Source: RUG14515 sp045117995
Lineage (GTDB): Bacteria > Bacillota_I > Bacilli_A > RFN20 > CAG-826
Direction: 5' to 3'
DNA: 64,000 bases
NCBI GenBank assembly: GCA_045117995.1
Contig: JBGUOH010000006.1
Coordinates: 1 to 64,000 of the forward strand
The notes under the pieces are model-generated. The model had not been told where the DNA came from. It did not search any database and worked only from the letters and a program-made list of their open reading frames with translations. The position numbers and the translations under genes were made by a program. This document shows positions 17,667-26,156 of this stretch, piece after piece; the stretch's first letter is position 1; each line of letters starts with the position of its first letter.

Positions 17667-18119
17667 TTAGTCGTTATTGAAGTTTTGGAAGATGTCACCA
17701 GTGAAGATTTCGTCTTCGCCTTCTCCTTCTTCCATATCCTCATAATCCTCATTAGCAACATCGACTAAGTTATCGCTTGCGATAAAGCGTGGATAACTGT
17801 CGTTAAATTTGCTGTAGCGATCATCTTGCGAATAATAATAGAATTCAAGAATCTTATTAATCGCGACATCGCCGATACTTTCTAAAATTAAATGAGCCAC
17901 TTGGTCTTGTAAGACAGCGACTTTCTTAGGCGCATGAACATGAATGATGATGTTCCAAGATGTTTGTTCAACACCGTTATGGAAGACCATGTTTTCTGGC
18001 GCCACAAATAAAATTTCGTCTTCGCTTAATTCGTAAAGTTTGGCTAGGTTAGGAGTCATTTCACGAGATAAACGACCTACGACAAATTGATCGAGACCAT
18101 AAATAGTAACAGTAATCAT
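17667..18119 (-). CDS. Small protein, possibly DUF1904/tautomerase-like, with acidic tail
   Basis: The 150-residue protein lies between priA and the RsmB-like gene, where Bacillus has def and fmt. Residues 1-110 (MITVTIYGLDQFVVGRLSRE onward) have the beta-alpha-beta order, the VAPENMVFHNG strand and the C-terminal FYYYSQDDRYSKF segment that remind me of the small DUF1904 tautomerase-like family. That assignment is tentative. Residues about 120-150 are Asp/Glu/Asn-rich and probably disordered. No formyltransferase or deformylase motif is present. The ribosome binding site is CGAGGT, about 50 nt after priA. Confidence 0.6.
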   Translation of the reverse strand: MITVTIYGLDQFVVGRLSREMTPNLAKLYELSEDEILFVAPENMVFHNGVEQTSWNIIIHVHAPKKVAVLQDQVAHLILESIGDVAINKILEFYYYSQDDRYSKFNDSYPRFIASDNLVDVANEDYEDMEEGEGEDEIFTGDIFQNFNND

Positions 18120-18170
18120 AAAATAAAAATACCTCGTAGATAGTATAATACAATGTCTACATTTTTTATA

Positions 18171-20372
18171 TTAAAAATTGTAAGGATCTATATTAATGAG
18201 TAATTCGTATTGGTTATTATAGGCAAACAGTTGTTGCATTTTTTCAAAGATTTGGTGAGCCTTTTGTGGATCTTTGAACTTCACTAAAATGCTTCTCACA
18301 TGTAAGCCCATATCAAATGGAATATATGGAGTGGATGGACCAAGAATTTGGGCAGCATCCATAAACTCATCATTTAAAAAATCAACGATTCGATAAGTAT
18401 TTTCAATGACTGCTTCCTCATTTTTAGCGCGTAATGTCACACTCGCTAAATAGGCATATGGAGGATAAAATTGTAATTTACGCATTTCCATCTCTTTACG
18501 ATAGAAAAGTTCATAGTCTTGTCTCGCTGCGAAAGTAATCGCGTAATGGCTTGGTAAATATGTTTGAATGATTGCGGTACCTGGTTTTTCTTTTCTTCCA
18601 GATCGACCAATAGCTTGGGTAATAAGTTGGAACGCTCTTTCATTGCTACGATAAGATGGCATAGATAAACCAATGTCCGCTAAAACGATACCAACAAGCG
18701 TTACATCTGGGAAATCATGGCCTTTTGCAATCATTTGTGTGCCAATTAAGACATCCGCTTCTTTCTTTCTAAAAGCTTCTATAACTTCTGGTATTTTGCT
18801 CTTATTCTTCGCGGAATCACTATCTAACCTTAATGTTCTAGCGCTTGGGAAAAGACGTTGGACTTCTTCTTCGATTCTTTCGGTACCGAAGCCTGTTTTC
18901 ATGAGGTGAGCACCACCACATTCAGGACATGTTTCGCCTAACGGTTCAACATAGTCACAGTGATGGCATTTAAGCATGTTATCTTTCTTATGATAGGTTA
19001 AAGCAATTCCACATGTTGGGCACTTAAAGACATGACCACAGTTACGGCATGTCACATGAGTAGAGAAACCTCTTCTATTAATTAAGAGAATAGCTTGTTC
19101 ATTTTTCGCTAGTGTCTCGTGAATTGCTTGTCTTAAAGCATGTGAGAAGATATAGCTATCACGGTCAATGTTTTGATAATTGAGCATGTTAACAATCTTA
19201 GTGGTTGGTAGCTTTTGATTATTGATACGCTTTGTTAAATAAAGCATATGATAAACGCCTTTTTGTCCTCTCGCCCTACTTTCTAAGGATGGAGTAGCGC
19301 TTGCTAAAAGAACTTTAGCGTGATGGTATTTAGCGCGCATAATCGCCACTTCCCTAGCGTGATAGAAAGGAAGATTGTCTTGTTTATATGATTCAGTATG
19401 TTCTTCATCAAGAATAATTAAACCGATATTCTTTAAAGGCGCAAATATTGCGCTTCTCACACCGACGACAATTTTACAATCACCATGCGCAATCTTACGA
19501 TATTCATCGTATTTCTCCGCGGGAGTTAGTTCACTATGGAGAATAGCGACGTTATTTTGGAAACGATGGAGGAAGTATTCCACCATCATTGGGGTTAATG
19601 AGATTTCAGGAACAAGCATTAAAACTGATTTGCCCGCTTTTAAAACTTGTTCGGATAAGTTTAAATAGACTTCTGTTTTACCAGAACCAGTGACACCCTC
19701 TAGTAAGTAGACCAAATCATTGGAATTATTGAACTCGTCAATGACCTTATTTTGATCCTCACTTAACTTAGGAGGTGTTTGATATTTATAATCAGGTATC
19801 TTTAACCTGCGTTTTTCTTCTTTAACGATCTTAATTCTTTCTTTTTCTAAGAGTTTATCAATGATGCTAACTTGCTTAATATCACGTTTTAAAACACGAC
19901 CTTCAAGTTTAATAAATCTTAAGAGTTCGATTTGTTTATTTGTTAAATCTTCTTCGTTATCATCAATCACTTCTAAGAATTGGTCGTACGCTATTTTAGG
20001 AGCTTTCAAAGATGACTTTCTAGGCGATAAGCTTGGAGGAAGCATTGATTGAAGAACGCTGATTTTTGGAACGAGGTAATATGAGGAGATTTCTTCTAAT
20101 AATGAAAGCAATTCCTCATTTAAAAGAGGTTCATCATCAATGACGTCTTTAATTTCGGAAACTGAGAAGCCTTTTTCTTCTTCATATTCTTCAACGCTCT
20201 TATTGGTTTCTTCGACTTTTACTACGTAACCGATAATGTCTCGATGATTAAAATCTAGTAAAACACGAATACCTTTTACTAGCTTCTTTTTACCATTATA
20301 GAAATAAGAAAAAGGACGGTTTAATGAGCTCTTGGCATATTCAATCAGAACTTCCACTATTTGCATACTCAA
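18171..20372 (-). CDS. priA: Primosomal protein N', replication restart helicase
   Basis: PriA recognises stalled forks and reloads the replicative helicase. The 733 residues contain the N-terminal DNA-binding domain, Walker A EGVTGSGKTEVY (near 222-233), the DEEH box (LILDEEHTESY), a paired zinc site (CRNCGHVFKCPTC and CHHCDYVEPLGETCPEC), and helicase motifs V-VI (GTQMIAKGHDFPDV, QAIGRSGR). It follows gmk by 8 nt, as in the Bacillus cluster with rpoZ and coaBC removed. Confidence 0.96.
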   Translation of the reverse strand: MSMQIVEVLIEYAKSSLNRPFSYFYNGKKKLVKGIRVLLDFNHRDIIGYVVKVEETNKSVEEYEEEKGFSVSEIKDVIDDEPLLNEELLSLLEEISSYYLVPKISVLQSMLPPSLSPRKSSLKAPKIAYDQFLEVIDDNEEDLTNKQIELLRFIKLEGRVLKRDIKQVSIIDKLLEKERIKIVKEEKRRLKIPDYKYQTPPKLSEDQNKVIDEFNNSNDLVYLLEGVTGSGKTEVYLNLSEQVLKAGKSVLMLVPEISLTPMMVEYFLHRFQNNVAILHSELTPAEKYDEYRKIAHGDCKIVVGVRSAIFAPLKNIGLIILDEEHTESYKQDNLPFYHAREVAIMRAKYHHAKVLLASATPSLESRARGQKGVYHMLYLTKRINNQKLPTTKIVNMLNYQNIDRDSYIFSHALRQAIHETLAKNEQAILLINRRGFSTHVTCRNCGHVFKCPTCGIALTYHKKDNMLKCHHCDYVEPLGETCPECGGAHLMKTGFGTERIEEEVQRLFPSARTLRLDSDSAKNKSKIPEVIEAFRKKEADVLIGTQMIAKGHDFPDVTLVGIVLADIGLSMPSYRSNERAFQLITQAIGRSGRKEKPGTAIIQTYLPSHYAITFAARQDYELFYRKEMEMRKLQFYPPYAYLASVTLRAKNEEAVIENTYRIVDFLNDEFMDAAQILGPSTPYIPFDMGLHVRSILVKFKDPQKAHQIFEKMQQLFAYNNQYELLINIDPYNF

Positions 20373-20380
20373 ACCGTCTC

Positions 20381-20953
20381 TTAGTCTCTATCAAATTCCT
20401 TAAGGATTTTTATAATTTCATCACCAGCGCGATTAATGCGATCATTCATAATCACGAAATCGTAATTCTTAGCTTTTTCCATTTCAGCTTCCGCTTTCGC
20501 TAAACGTTTTTTAATAACGCCTTCTGGTTCAGATTTTCTCTTTCTAATACGTTCTTCTAATTGTTTCATTGAAGGCGGTTTTAAATAGAAGGAAACGACT
20601 CTATCATCTTTAACCTTCGAAAGCACTTGTTCAGCACCATTGATTTCAATCTCTAACAAGACGTTTTTGCCTTGGTTACGGAGATCTTCCACAATGCTTC
20701 TTGGAGTGCCGTATCTGTTACCAACGAATTCCGCCCATTCAAGGAAATTATCGTTATCAATATTCTTTTGGAATTCTTCTTTACTAACAAAGTAATATTC
20801 CACACCATTAGTCTCAGTGGCGCGTGGTTCTCTTGTGGTCATTGACACAGAAAATACCATCGGGAATAATTCACGATTCATGATGTATTTTCTCACTGTG
20901 CCTTTGCCGACACCGGAGGGACCGCTAAGAATAATTAATAACCCTTTTTTCAT
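20381..20953 (-). CDS. gmk: Guanylate kinase
   Basis: Gmk phosphorylates GMP to GDP. The P-loop SGPSGVGKGTV (10-20), the GMP-binding segment TTREPRATETNGVEYYFV (41-58), and the lid region with RIRKRKSEPEGVIKKRL are clear. At 190 residues it is slightly short but complete. It heads the long minus-strand operon down to 11507. Its upstream region (20954-21046) is shared with the divergent rqcH. A TATAAA box lies 12 nt before the ATG and no Shine-Dalgarno is visible. Confidence 0.95.
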   Translation of the reverse strand: MKKGLLIILSGPSGVGKGTVRKYIMNRELFPMVFSVSMTTREPRATETNGVEYYFVSKEEFQKNIDNDNFLEWAEFVGNRYGTPRSIVEDLRNQGKNVLLEIEINGAEQVLSKVKDDRVVSFYLKPPSMKQLEERIRKRKSEPEGVIKKRLAKAEAEMEKAKNYDFVIMNDRINRAGDEIIKILKEFDRD

Positions 20954-21011
20954 AGTACGACATATTTTATAAGATATTTATAAATAAGGCAACACCTGTT
21001 ACCCTATTTTC

Positions 21012-21040
21012 TTAACTATATTCAACTTTTTTGTTAAGAT
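21012..21040 (+). promoter_or_regulatory. rqcH promoter, leaderless geometry
   Basis: TTAACT (21012-21017), a 17-nt spacer and TAAGAT (21035-21040) with a TG-T extension. The -10 ends 6 nt before the ATG at 21047, so the predicted transcript starts at the codon. There is no Shine-Dalgarno. Confidence 0.6.
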
Positions 21041-21046
21041 ATTTCC

Positions 21047-22420
21047 ATGAACTACTATTCTTACTCTTCTTTTAAGAAGGTCACTAATGAATTAAAAGAG
21101 AAAATTATTGGTTGTCGTATCAACAATATTACCGTGATTAATTCTCATGATTTTTTATGCACCCTTTCAATGATTAAAGAAGAGAAGCTACTTATTTCAC
21201 TTAATCATCAGCACCCATTTATCGCTTTAGTGGACATTCGTAAAACTGAACCAACGATAACGGGAACTTTGAATGAATCTTTAAGAAAATTTCTTAAAGA
21301 TGCCTATATTGTTGATATCTCTTTAGACAACGATGACCGCATCGTGCATTTTATCATTCAAAAGGCTAATGATTACTATGAAAAAGTTGTCACTCATTTG
21401 TATTTAGAATGCATCCCTCAAAGAGCAAATTTAGTGTTCGTTAATGACGAAGGTAAGATTATCCACGCTCTTCACTATTCAGGTGTCACTACCGCTAGAC
21501 CAATACTAAATAATCTTAGTTATGAGTATCCTAACCGCGGAGAACTAAAAGAAGATAATGAAGTTCCTTCTTTAAAAGAGATTAAGCAAAAGGCGATTAG
21601 TTATTATGAAAACGCCTTACTTTTGCATAAGAAAGAAAAGTTCACACCTTTATATCGTTATATCAAATCACGTGTTAAATCACTGAACAAGAAAGCTAGT
21701 GTTCTAGCCTCTGAAATTGATGCCGCTAAAGCGCATTTAGATGACGCTGATCATGGTAACTACCTATTAGCCTATCAATACGATAAAGAGTTATTAGACG
21801 AATATCTTAAGGACAACAACATCGTTTTAGACGAATCTAAATCTATCGTTGAAAACGCTAATCAGTTGTTTAAGAAATATAAAAAGAGTAAGAGAACTAT
21901 CGAAATGGCCTCTCTAGAAATTGAAAAGGCTAAGCAAGAAGAAGATTACTTATCTTACTTACTAAGTAGCTCTCAATATATGAATGACGAAGAGTTATTC
22001 GCTTTAAGCCAAGAACTACTTCCTAAGAAACATCTTAAAAAGAAAGTCTCTCCAATTAAGAGTTCCTTTATCATTTATGATAATGTGAAGATTTCTTTTG
22101 GTAAGAACGCTTCCTCAAATAATGAATTAACATTTAAGATTGCTAAAAAAGATGATTGGTATTTGCATATCAAAGACTATCATGGAGCGCACGTCATTAT
22201 TCACACTCCTAATCCAAGTAACGCAGTGAAGCTTGTCGCCGCAGAATTATGTTTAATTCTTTCCAATAAGACCGCTGGGGACATTATGATTACGGAAATG
22301 AAGAATGTGAAAAAAGGCCACGCTTTAGGCGAGGCTAATCTTCTTAATTACTCCACGATTACTTTGAATAATGTACGCAACGAAACAATTGAATTATTGA
22401 ATAATAAAAAGGACTATTAG
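21047..22420 (+). CDS. rqcH: RqcH/NFACT ribosome quality-control protein, short form
   Basis: RqcH (FbpA/YloA) binds split 50S-peptidyl-tRNA complexes and recruits tRNA-Ala to add C-terminal alanine tails to stalled peptides. NFACT-N (about 1-165) is present with Asp97-Arg98, at the same positions as the functional DR pair of Bacillus RqcH. A coiled-coil middle (about 200-330) and NFACT-R (about 345-450, SFGKNASSNNELTFKIAKKD, DWYLHIKDYHGAHVII) follow. The chain is 457 residues against about 570. The missing part corresponds to the helix-hairpin-helix domain, replaced here by a 35-residue linker. It overlaps trmL tail-to-tail by 4 nt. Confidence 0.9.
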   Translation: MNYYSYSSFKKVTNELKEKIIGCRINNITVINSHDFLCTLSMIKEEKLLISLNHQHPFIALVDIRKTEPTITGTLNESLRKFLKDAYIVDISLDNDDRIVHFIIQKANDYYEKVVTHLYLECIPQRANLVFVNDEGKIIHALHYSGVTTARPILNNLSYEYPNRGELKEDNEVPSLKEIKQKAISYYENALLLHKKEKFTPLYRYIKSRVKSLNKKASVLASEIDAAKAHLDDADHGNYLLAYQYDKELLDEYLKDNNIVLDESKSIVENANQLFKKYKKSKRTIEMASLEIEKAKQEEDYLSYLLSSSQYMNDEELFALSQELLPKKHLKKKVSPIKSSFIIYDNVKISFGKNASSNNELTFKIAKKDDWYLHIKDYHGAHVIIHTPNPSNAVKLVAAELCLILSNKTAGDIMITEMKNVKKGHALGEANLLNYSTITLNNVRNETIELLNNKKDY

Positions 22421-22929
22421 TCCTTAAATAAGAAATCTGGTCCTTTAATAGCTTCCTCAGTTGCAAGATTGGGGAAGTTTTGTTGTCTTAAGGCTTCATA
22501 CGCTACAAGAGCGACACAGTTAGATAAGTTTAAGCTTCTAGCTTCAGGAACCATGGGAATACGCATTAAGCGGTCTTCATGTTCTTTTAAGATATCATGA
22601 GGAATTCCTGTTGATTCTCTTCCAAACATTAAATAGAGATCTTTTACAGGATTAGATAAATCATAGGAAGAATAAACTGTTCTAGCGTATCTAGTGACGT
22701 AATAGATATTCGCGTTAGGATTTTCTTTCACGAATTCATCATAGTCCTTATAGAAATGCATTTTTAAATCATCAATATAGTCCATGCCCACTCTTTTGAG
22801 GTCTTTGGAGTCAATTGAAAAAGTAATTGGTCCAATAATGTGAAGTGTCGCGTGGATAGCGACACATGTTCTCATTATGTTACCAGTATTTTGTGGTTTC
22901 TCTGGACGATATAAAACGATATGGAGCAT
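22417..22929 (-). CDS. trmL: tRNA (cytidine(34)-2'-O)-methyltransferase
   Basis: TrmL is a SPOUT methyltransferase acting on the wobble base of tRNA-Leu isoacceptors. The 170-residue chain has PEKPQNTGNIMRTC near the N-terminus and the SPOUT knot segments LYLMFGRESTGIPHDIL, RIPMVPEARSLNLSNCVALV. It is the terminal gene of the pncA-atp-ppa run, overlaps ppa by 1 nt, and overlaps rqcH convergently. No terminator hairpin is seen between the two convergent genes. Confidence 0.95.
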   Translation of the reverse strand: MLHIVLYRPEKPQNTGNIMRTCVAIHATLHIIGPITFSIDSKDLKRVGMDYIDDLKMHFYKDYDEFVKENPNANIYYVTRYARTVYSSYDLSNPVKDLYLMFGRESTGIPHDILKEHEDRLMRIPMVPEARSLNLSNCVALVAYEALRQQNFPNLATEEAIKGPDFLFKD

Positions 22930-23492
22930 TAATAGCCTCTTGCTTTTCTTTCCGCAACTACGCGTGGTTCGATATCGTGATGATATCTATCTAAGCAGTC
23001 TTGAATGATTTGTTCTGCAGCTTTTCTATCTTTAAACACTTCCACAGTGGTATTTTTACCTTCCAAAGATTTATAGACTTGGAAGAAGTGTTTGATTTCA
23101 TCCATAATGTGTGGAGGCACTTCACTAATATCGTTATAGCCGTTATAGAATGGATCGTTTTTAGCGACAGCGATAATCTTTTCATCATTAAGGCCATTAT
23201 CGGTCATAATAAGCACACCAATTGGGAAACACTCTACGAGTGACATTGGAACAATCGCTTCGCTGCAGAGCACTAAAACATCTAATGGGTCATAGTCATC
23301 CGCGAATGTACGTGGGATGAAACCATAGTTTTGTGGATAGTGAGTGGATGTGAATAAAACACGGTCTAAGATTAAATGACCTGTTTCTTTATCAAGTTCG
23401 TATTTGTTTTTACTACCTTTAGAGATTTCGATAACCGCGATGAAGTTTTCGGGAGTAACACGGCTAATTTTAACATCATGCCAAGAATGCAT
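22929..23492 (-). CDS. ppa: Soluble inorganic pyrophosphatase, family I
   Basis: Family I pyrophosphatase hydrolyses PPi to two Pi. The signature DDYDPLDVLVL with the metal-binding aspartates is present, as are the conserved Lys-Glu strand ISKGSKNKYELDK and FIPRTF near the active site. At 187 residues it is close to the usual bacterial size. It lies 11 nt after atpC with its own ribosome binding site and overlaps trmL by 1 nt. Its presence at the end of an operon that begins with a PPi-using phosphofructokinase is notable. Confidence 0.94.
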   Translation of the reverse strand: MHSWHDVKISRVTPENFIAVIEISKGSKNKYELDKETGHLILDRVLFTSTHYPQNYGFIPRTFADDYDPLDVLVLCSEAIVPMSLVECFPIGVLIMTDNGLNDEKIIAVAKNDPFYNGYNDISEVPPHIMDEIKHFFQVYKSLEGKNTTVEVFKDRKAAEQIIQDCLDRYHHDIEPRVVAERKARGY

Positions 23493-23503
23493 AGGTTGAC
23501 CTC

Positions 23504-23902
23504 CTAGTCATTTTCATACACGCTGATACGGTTATTAGCCCTTACCAACGCTTTTTGCGCTCTTTCAACGTCAATATTCACAAGAGTGGATAAACGCTCT
23601 TCAGCTCTCTTTTTCGCTTCTCTTGCCCTATCGATATCAATGTCCTTTTTACCTTCGATGGATTCTAAAAGTAAGGTGACACCATCTTTACTAACATTGA
23701 TTAAGCCTTCACCGACAGCATAGCACTTTCTTTCACCATTTTGGATAATTGTTAATTTAGAAACTTTGACCTTCGCGATTAAAGGAGCGTGGTTAGGTAA
23801 AATACCTAAACAGTATTCTTCTGTTTGGACCACGATTTCATCGACATAGCGATCGAAGTATTTACCAAAAGGTGTAAAGATTTCTAAAAGGAAAGTACTC
23901 AT
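23504..23902 (-). CDS. atpC: ATP synthase epsilon subunit
   Basis: Epsilon belongs to the central stalk of F1 and can inhibit ATP hydrolysis. The 132 residues show the N-terminal beta-sandwich (TPFGKYFDRYVDEIVVQTEE, GILPNHAPLIAKV) and the two-helix C-terminal domain (DIDRAREAKKRAEERL, VERAQKALVRANNRISV). It overlaps atpD by ATGA, so the usual D-C order is kept. Confidence 0.96.
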   Translation of the reverse strand: MSTFLLEIFTPFGKYFDRYVDEIVVQTEEYCLGILPNHAPLIAKVKVSKLTIIQNGERKCYAVGEGLINVSKDGVTLLLESIEGKKDIDIDRAREAKKRAEERLSTLVNIDVERAQKALVRANNRISVYEND

Positions 23903-25302
23903 TGTTTATATGACTCCGCTTTTTTGCGGGCTTCTTCGATTGTGCCCACGTATAAGAATGCCATTTCTGGAAGGTCATCCGCTTCACCGTTTAAGATTGC
24001 TTTAACGGAACGGACAGTATCTTCTCTTTTCACGAAGACACCTTCTAAACCAGAGAATCTGGCAGCGACATGGAATGGTTGAGAAAGGAAGTTTCTAATC
24101 TTTCTTGCTCTCGCAACGACTTTCTTATCTTCATCAGATAATTCGTCCATACCTAAGATAGCGATAATATCGCTTAATTCTTTATATCTTTCGAGTGTTT
24201 CAATAACACCTCTAGCGACATCATAGTGATCTTGACCAACAATAGCAGGCTCTAACGCTGTTGAAGAACTATTTAATGGGTCAACCGCTGGATAGATACC
24301 TAAAGCAGCGGTACCTCTATCTAGAACGGTTTTCGCATCTAAGTGGGAGAATGTTGTCGCAGGAGCAGGGTCAGTTAAGTCATCCGCTGGGACGTAAATC
24401 GCTTGCACGGATGTAATAGAACCACTGCTTGTAGATGTAATTCTTTCTTGTAATTGACCCATTTCTGTAGCAAGGGTTGGTTGATAACCAACAGCGGAAG
24501 GCATTCTACCTAAAAGGGCAGAGACTTCACTACCAGCTTGGGTAAATCTAAAGATGTTATCGATGAACAAAAGGACATCGCTATGTTCTTGGTCACGGAA
24601 ATATTCCGCCATAGTTAAACCAGAAAGAGCCACTCTCATACGAGCACCTGGTGGTTCGTTCATTTGACCAAAGACTAGAGCGGTCTTATCAATAACACCA
24701 GTCTTTTGCATTTCATAGTAGAGGTCGTTACCTTCTCTACTTCTTTCACCAACACCAGCGAAAACGGAGATACCGCCTTTTTCGTTAGCGATGTTATTCA
24801 TTAATTCTTGAATCAAAACGGTTTTACCAACACCAGCGCCACCGAATAAACCGATCTTGCCACCTTTAACATATGGGCAAAGGAGGTCGATAACTTTAAT
24901 ACCGGTTTCAAAGATTTCAGTTTTGACGGATTGGTCTTTAAACTTTGGAGGTTGTCTATGGATGGACATTCTTTTTGCGTCTTTAACTGGTTCTTTACCA
25001 TCAATTGGTTCACCTAAAACATTGAACATTCTACCTAATGTTTCTTTACCAACTGGGACAGAGATTGGTGCTTCAGTGGAAACAACTTCCATACCTCTCA
25101 CCAAGCCTTCTGTTGGACCCATAGAGACGCAGCGGACTGCATCGTCCCCAATATGTTGCATAACTTCAACAGTTAAAGTTCTATCACCTTCTAAAGGAAT
25201 GATTAACGCAGTTAATAATTCTGGAAGATGTTGATCTTTAAACTGGACGTCGACGATTGGTCCGACAACTTGTTTAATTGTTCCTAAGACTTTCTTTTCC
25301 AT
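23899..25302 (-). CDS. atpD: ATP synthase beta subunit
   Basis: The catalytic F1 subunit. Walker A is GGAGVGKTV, the DELSEEL-type lever reads MDELSDEDK, GERSREGNDLY carries the catalytic-site Glu-Arg pair region, and the PSAVGYQPTLATEMGQLQER stretch is the family signature region. At 467 residues it is full length. It lies 11 nt after atpG. The sequence is highly conserved and unambiguous. Confidence 0.98.
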   Translation of the reverse strand: MEKKVLGTIKQVVGPIVDVQFKDQHLPELLTALIIPLEGDRTLTVEVMQHIGDDAVRCVSMGPTEGLVRGMEVVSTEAPISVPVGKETLGRMFNVLGEPIDGKEPVKDAKRMSIHRQPPKFKDQSVKTEIFETGIKVIDLLCPYVKGGKIGLFGGAGVGKTVLIQELMNNIANEKGGISVFAGVGERSREGNDLYYEMQKTGVIDKTALVFGQMNEPPGARMRVALSGLTMAEYFRDQEHSDVLLFIDNIFRFTQAGSEVSALLGRMPSAVGYQPTLATEMGQLQERITSTSSGSITSVQAIYVPADDLTDPAPATTFSHLDAKTVLDRGTAALGIYPAVDPLNSSSTALEPAIVGQDHYDVARGVIETLERYKELSDIIAILGMDELSDEDKKVVARARKIRNFLSQPFHVAARFSGLEGVFVKREDTVRSVKAILNGEADDLPEMAFLYVGTIEEARKKAESYKQ

Positions 25303-25313
25303 AAGTTTGCCTC

Positions 25314-26153
25314 CTACATATTACTAGCACCGACGATTTCGGTGATTTCTTGCGTGATTGCGCCTTGACGCGCTTTGTTGAATTCGATTTGTAAATTGTC
25401 GAGAAGTTCTTCGGCGTTCTTGGTAGCATTTTCCATCGCGTTACTTCTCGCGGCTTGTTCACAAACCTCGCTTTCTAAGAATTTAGCGTACACACTATTT
25501 TTTAAATAGATTGGAACAAGTGCATTGAGCACTGCTTCTTGGTTTGGTTCCATAATTGGTGGATAAGCTTCGTTACTCTTCTTTTCACCTTGAAGAGGAA
25601 GTACTTGATAATCCTGAGGATGGAACACTAGTGAGTTCTTATAAGCGGTATAAATGAGATGAATTTCTCGATATGTACCTTTTATGTACTCTTTAGAGAT
25701 GAAATCCACAATTTGTTTAATGATGGCTTCATCACGAATCGAAGAATATTCTTTGAAATTTTCAATCTTAACAAACTTACCATCTTTATAGTGGGAGATT
25801 GCTTTCTTACCCAGAATAATCGCTTCATCGTTTTCTTTGATATGCGAATCAGCAAGACGGAATAAGTTATTGTTATAGGCCCCACATAAACCAAGAGAGG
25901 AAGATAAAACGATATAAAGGTTTTTATTCGCTTTTAAATTAAGAGTGAAGTAAGGATTATTACTTTCTTCGACACTAGAAAAGACTTTACGTGCGATTTC
26001 ATCAATCCGCAAAGCGTAATCTTTTGTTGCTAGCATCTTATTCTTCCACTTCTTTAATTTCACCGTGGAAACGAGCTTCATCGCGGAAGTGATTTTATAA
26101 GAGCCAGTAACGGACTTAATTCTTTTCTTAATTCTGGTTACTTCTTGGGCCAT
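25314..26153 (-). CDS. atpG: ATP synthase gamma subunit
   Basis: Gamma is the rotating shaft of F1. The 279-residue chain has the N-terminal helix AQEVTRIKKRIKSVTGSYKI (2-21), TSAMKLVSTVKLKK, the SSLGLCGAYNNN segment, and the C-terminal helix ARQGAITQEITEIVGAS, which carries the family signature. It lies between atpA (3 nt) and atpD. Confidence 0.97.
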   Translation of the reverse strand: MAQEVTRIKKRIKSVTGSYKITSAMKLVSTVKLKKWKNKMLATKDYALRIDEIARKVFSSVEESNNPYFTLNLKANKNLYIVLSSSLGLCGAYNNNLFRLADSHIKENDEAIILGKKAISHYKDGKFVKIENFKEYSSIRDEAIIKQIVDFISKEYIKGTYREIHLIYTAYKNSLVFHPQDYQVLPLQGEKKSNEAYPPIMEPNQEAVLNALVPIYLKNSVYAKFLESEVCEQAARSNAMENATKNAEELLDNLQIEFNKARQGAITQEITEIVGASNM

Positions 26154-26156
26154 ACA

